This document shows, piece by piece, positions 60,868 through 64,000 of a DNA stretch of 64,000 nucleotides; position 1 is the stretch's first letter; each line of letters begins with the position of its first letter. The position numbers and the translations under genes are program-made. The DNA comes from Tubulanus polymorphus (lineage: Eukaryota > Nemertea > Palaeonemertea > Tubulaniformes > Tubulanidae): the NCBI RefSeq assembly GCF_964204645.1, contig NC_134031.1, positions 1,836,001-1,900,000 on the forward strand. The letters run 5' to 3'. The notes beneath the pieces were generated by a model. It saw nothing but the letters and a program-made list of their open reading frames with translations. It searched no databases and had not been told where the DNA came from.

Positions 60868-61170
60868 GAGGGTATAACCCCGCTCCTGGAGGAAGCCTGA
60901 TTCTGGGTACAACCCCTATACCTGCTACTGGAGGAAGCCTGATTCTGGGTATAACCCCGCTCTTGGAGGAATCCTGATTCTGGGTATAACCCCTATACCT
61001 GCTACTGGAGGAAGCCTGATTCTGGGTATAACCCCGCTCCTGGAGGAATCCTGATTCTGGGTATAATCCCTATACCTGCTACTGGAGGTAGCCTGATTCT
61101 GGGTATAACCCGGCTCCTGGAGGAATCCTGATTCTGGGTATAACCCCTATTCCTGCTATCTGAGGAAGTG
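60868..61170 (+). repeat. 77-bp tandem repeat, about 3.8 copies
   Basis: CCCCGCTCCTGGAGG-type words start at 60878, 60955, 61032 and 61109, exactly 77 bp apart. Each unit is itself two related halves sharing GGAGGAAGCCTGATTCTGGG then TATAACCC. Confidence 0.9.
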
Positions 61171-61436
61171 TTGACGCGGTGTAGAATTTTACAGGAAGCC
61201 TCACTCAACCCGTCGATGTTGTTATATTTTTTTCACATATAACAGAAGGTCACGAGAGGTTTGTATACACCGATTACAGCGGAATGAGCTGATAATATGT
61301 TGCCGATGGCGATGGTTCAACAATCACTGCGACCGATAGCGGCTGGCGGTGGTCGTCGTGGTTTCTTTATGTTATCTCGGTAGATCAATGGCGCGTGGTC
61401 AGATTCATTTCCGTTTGCCGTTCAGTGATCAGTTCT

Positions 61437-61496
61437 ACAGTGTATTCTACAGTGTATTCTACAGTGTATTCTACAGTGTATTCTACAATGTATTCC
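61437..61496 (+). repeat. 12-bp tandem repeat, five copies
   Basis: ACAGTGTATTCT repeats, with the last copy ACAATGTATTCC. It gives an FYSV repeat in a short ORF without gene context. Confidence 0.9.
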
Positions 61497-61953
61497 GAGT
61501 GGATGAACACAGGAACTCGGTGCCACATTCTCATCATACTTACAAACCTCACCTCCGTATACTACACTCTGGTCACTCACCTGGAATACATCTAGAAAAA
61601 AATAAGTGATTTTGACAAATTTTGTAAAAAAAACTGGTTTTATTGACTGGTATCACTTTTAACCAGGGGGCTAACTCAATTGATAATGAATTGAGTTAAA
61701 GGTTTAAAGGTAATACCAGTCTATAAACCGGCACCTGGAAACAATCAGCAATTTCGATGTATTATTCGCCTTGTGTTTCTTTATCAATTTGTGATTCTTG
61801 GAAAATTTCACATTTTAAACATAGACATTTCTCCATTGATCTGTCGCTGATTCCCTCAATTTCATGTATTGTACGTGCTAGGCTTCTCTCGAGAACGGAT
61901 TTTATCGGTTTTAGTTCAATTTCATTCAAATCACTTCGAACTTTGTAGATACG

Positions 61954-62084
61954 TTCAAAACACATGTACATCGAGTCAGTCTGGAATTATCATATTCAAA
62001 ACACATGTACATCGAGTCAGTCTGGAATTATCATATTCAAAACACATGTACATCGAGTCAGTCTGGAATTATTATATTCAAAAC
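61954..62084 (+). repeat. 41-bp tandem repeat, three copies plus partial
   Basis: TTCAAAACACATGTACATCG then AGTCAGTCTGGAATTATCAT start at 61954, 61995 and 62036, with a truncated copy at 62077. The copies are nearly identical, so the array is recent. Confidence 0.92.
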
Positions 62085-62844
62085 AACGTTCCGTTAAATT
62101 TCATCAGTGGATCCGATAAAAACCACAAACACTTCACGACCCCGAACCCCGGGTCGGTCCCGGTAAAAGCTCGTTCAATCAGACTGTTTTTGTTTGCTGA
62201 ACAAACATGAAAATTGATTCTCTTCAGGAGAAAGAGGGAGTTGTAACATATGTAACTAGAGAACTCTGATTGAACTCTGGGTCTGTCGTTGTAAGCGCTT
62301 ACAGTATTTCACAGTTTTAGTAATAGTACAAATTGAGGCTGTCACAATCGTTAATTGAGACATTTTAATCTCGCTCTGAAAGTGCAGCGAGGCCTGAAGG
62401 TAGTGAATAGTGAAAAAGTGGCATTAACCTCAGCTTCACGTATATTGTGAGGGGGAGCTGGGAGAGGGGGAGGTTGCCGGAAGGTTTAACTTGACGCAGG
62501 GTTTACTAGTGTTAAGTATCGTGGTCTCGAGGAGAGATGCTACCACTAGATCGTTATTTGTATTCACTTTCCGTCATCGTATTTGCGGTTGTTCACTATA
62601 GAGTCGACTTCAGAACTCAAGAGTCATAAAAACCGGTAACAGCAGGAACTCGCTGTCACAACGGTTTCACAACTATTGCATCACAACTGACACAGGTTTC
62701 TTATTGGACATTTGAAACTGTTCCCTCAATTAACCAGAACTGGTGTATCTTGAATCTGCTAGCTAATAGCCACAAAAATTATTTGACGTGGGCCAAATTT
62801 GTATCTGTATCTAATCTTTATCTAATGAGGTCTGGATCGGCTAT

Positions 62845-63022
62845 TCACACTGGTACCCGGTCCATGGCAGCCCGGGGTGACCATTCACACGGGTACCCGG
62901 TCCATGCAAGCCCGAGTGACCATTTACACTGGTGCCCGGTCCATGGCAGCCCGGGGTAACCATTCACACGGGTACCCGGTCCATGCCAGCCCGGGGTGAC
63001 CATTCACACGGGTACCCGGTCC
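62845..63022 (+). repeat. 40-bp GC-rich tandem repeat, about 4.5 copies
   Basis: Units read CACACGGGTACCCGGTCCAT then GGCAGCCCGGGGTGACCATT with few changes, at 39-40 bp spacing. Confidence 0.9.
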
Positions 63023-64000
63023 GTGGTCAAATTATTTCATTTGAATGCTGACAGTTTCTGGAAGTGACTGACCTCACTTGCCTCAGCATTGTTTTGATAG
63101 TGTTTTAGTAACGAGTAAGGCACTAATTACGCATGCGCCAATTTCGATTCTAATCTCGTTTGACCAAATCGTCTCGGCTATTGATGATTTTCACTGATGG
63201 ACATGTTGTTATTCAAAGCACAGAGTGGAAACCGTGAACAGATTATAGCCAGTAATGAACTGGTTTTTTTAAACGTTTAGTTCATTCATTCTCTCAGTTG
63301 ATCTATCTATCTCTGTGTTACTCTCTGTGGTTGTGAGTTTATCTTAATCCATTCTCACCAAATCACAATCAATCACCGCACAATAAACTACAGCATTGAC
63401 ATCATCGTCGGCAGACGCATTCTAAATCAGGTTTCACTTCATTGAAAGTTGGAACGTATCTTATTTCTTAGGGCTTCTCTTTTATCGGATAGATCTTATT
63501 CAGTCATGAAGAACATGTGATGCATCATGTGATAACTGAATGCAATTGTAAAGTTTTGAGGGAAATATTTTGATTGATCCCCATTTTGTGCCATTTTACA
63601 CAAGCTGTGTTGAAGTTTCAGAAATGTTATTCTAATCTGTTCAGATTGTTATCAGTAACTCTGGTACTGAAAACTTCTTCTTTTTATGCCATTTTTTTGG
63701 AGCTTAGAATTTTTTGCGTAAGCTGCTTTTAAAATTTCAGGAATCGTAATCTAATCTGTCCAAATTGTGATCGGTAACTGCTTTCTGTCATTGTATCTTG
63801 ACTTGAAAACAATCCGGGAAAATCTGGATAAATAAATGTGGAAAAAAGTGTAACAAAGCCACAATTTGAGTTGTGAGGTATTAGTTCACTCACTGTTTCA
63901 ACCGGGCTTGGCGTTTTATAGCTAATTAAGAGTTAATTCATTGATGTCTGCCGTGTATGTGGCCACTAGTTGAACTCCCTGAGAGTAGTTAGCAGCGTTT

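Larger units (their letters stand above)
58481..64000 (+). other. 3' flank or intron with a cluster of minisatellites
   Basis: No coding exon is supported. The stretch contains AT palindromes and TAAT clusters (59.29-59.55 kb), a 77-bp repeat, a 12-bp repeat, a 41-bp repeat and a 40-bp repeat between 60.87 and 63.02 kb, then AT-rich sequence to the end. Whether it is intron of the phostensin-like gene is undecided. Confidence 0.45.

Overview
The window is eukaryotic nuclear DNA from an invertebrate animal, most likely a lophotrochozoan (mollusc, brachiopod or annelid grade). The reasons are multi-exon genes with clean GT-AG introns of 60 bp to 6 kb, AATAAA poly(A) signals, AT-rich introns and intergenic DNA, clear orthologs of animal genes (RAB14, SZRD1), a tektin-like axonemal gene, and many short foldback elements and minisatellites. 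The species cannot be fixed from sequence alone. Exon joins were made by hand from splice sites, reading phase and protein-family similarity. Five multi-exon models, including one that starts off the left edge, keep frame through every junction to a stop. The phostensin-like model keeps frame but has an unresolved 3' end.

Layout: (a) 1-5438 (+) is the 3' part of a gene whose product ends in a Rubicon-homology zinc domain (Rubicon/PLEKHM/DEF8 superfamily). (b) 6202-7793 (+) is a complete SZRD1 ortholog. (c) About 10.5-18.1 kb (+) is a predicted small secreted cysteine-rich peptide gene with a consensus CRE near its 5' end. (d) 19061-21670 (+) is an 869-residue protein from one uninterrupted coding exon, with IFIT-like TPR repeats and a C-terminal domain that I read as TIR-like. 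(e) 23067-27746 (+) is a two-exon BTB/six-C2H2 transcription factor with an unusual basic N-terminal extension. (f) About 31.5-35.95 kb (+) is a complete RAB14 ortholog in eight coding exons. (g) 42405-48189 (-) is a six-exon tektin-like coiled-coil gene. (h) 48904-58480 (+) is a phostensin/taperin-like gene, divergent from (g).

The rest is repeat-rich. It holds at least four foldback/MITE-type families, a recurrent GGTGGCCAC-bounded repeat, tRNA-like SINE traces, a reverse-transcriptase remnant, and at least nine tandem arrays with units of 10 to 199 bp. A motif of the form CTGANGA ... AAACGTC, resembling a hammerhead-ribozyme core, occurs four times and once lies just downstream of the RT remnant.

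The genes do not form an obvious pathway. Most look like ordinary cell-biology loci that happen to be neighbours. The strongest candidates for something undescribed are the TPR plus TIR-like protein (possible innate immunity) and the small secreted CC-C-CC-C peptide.
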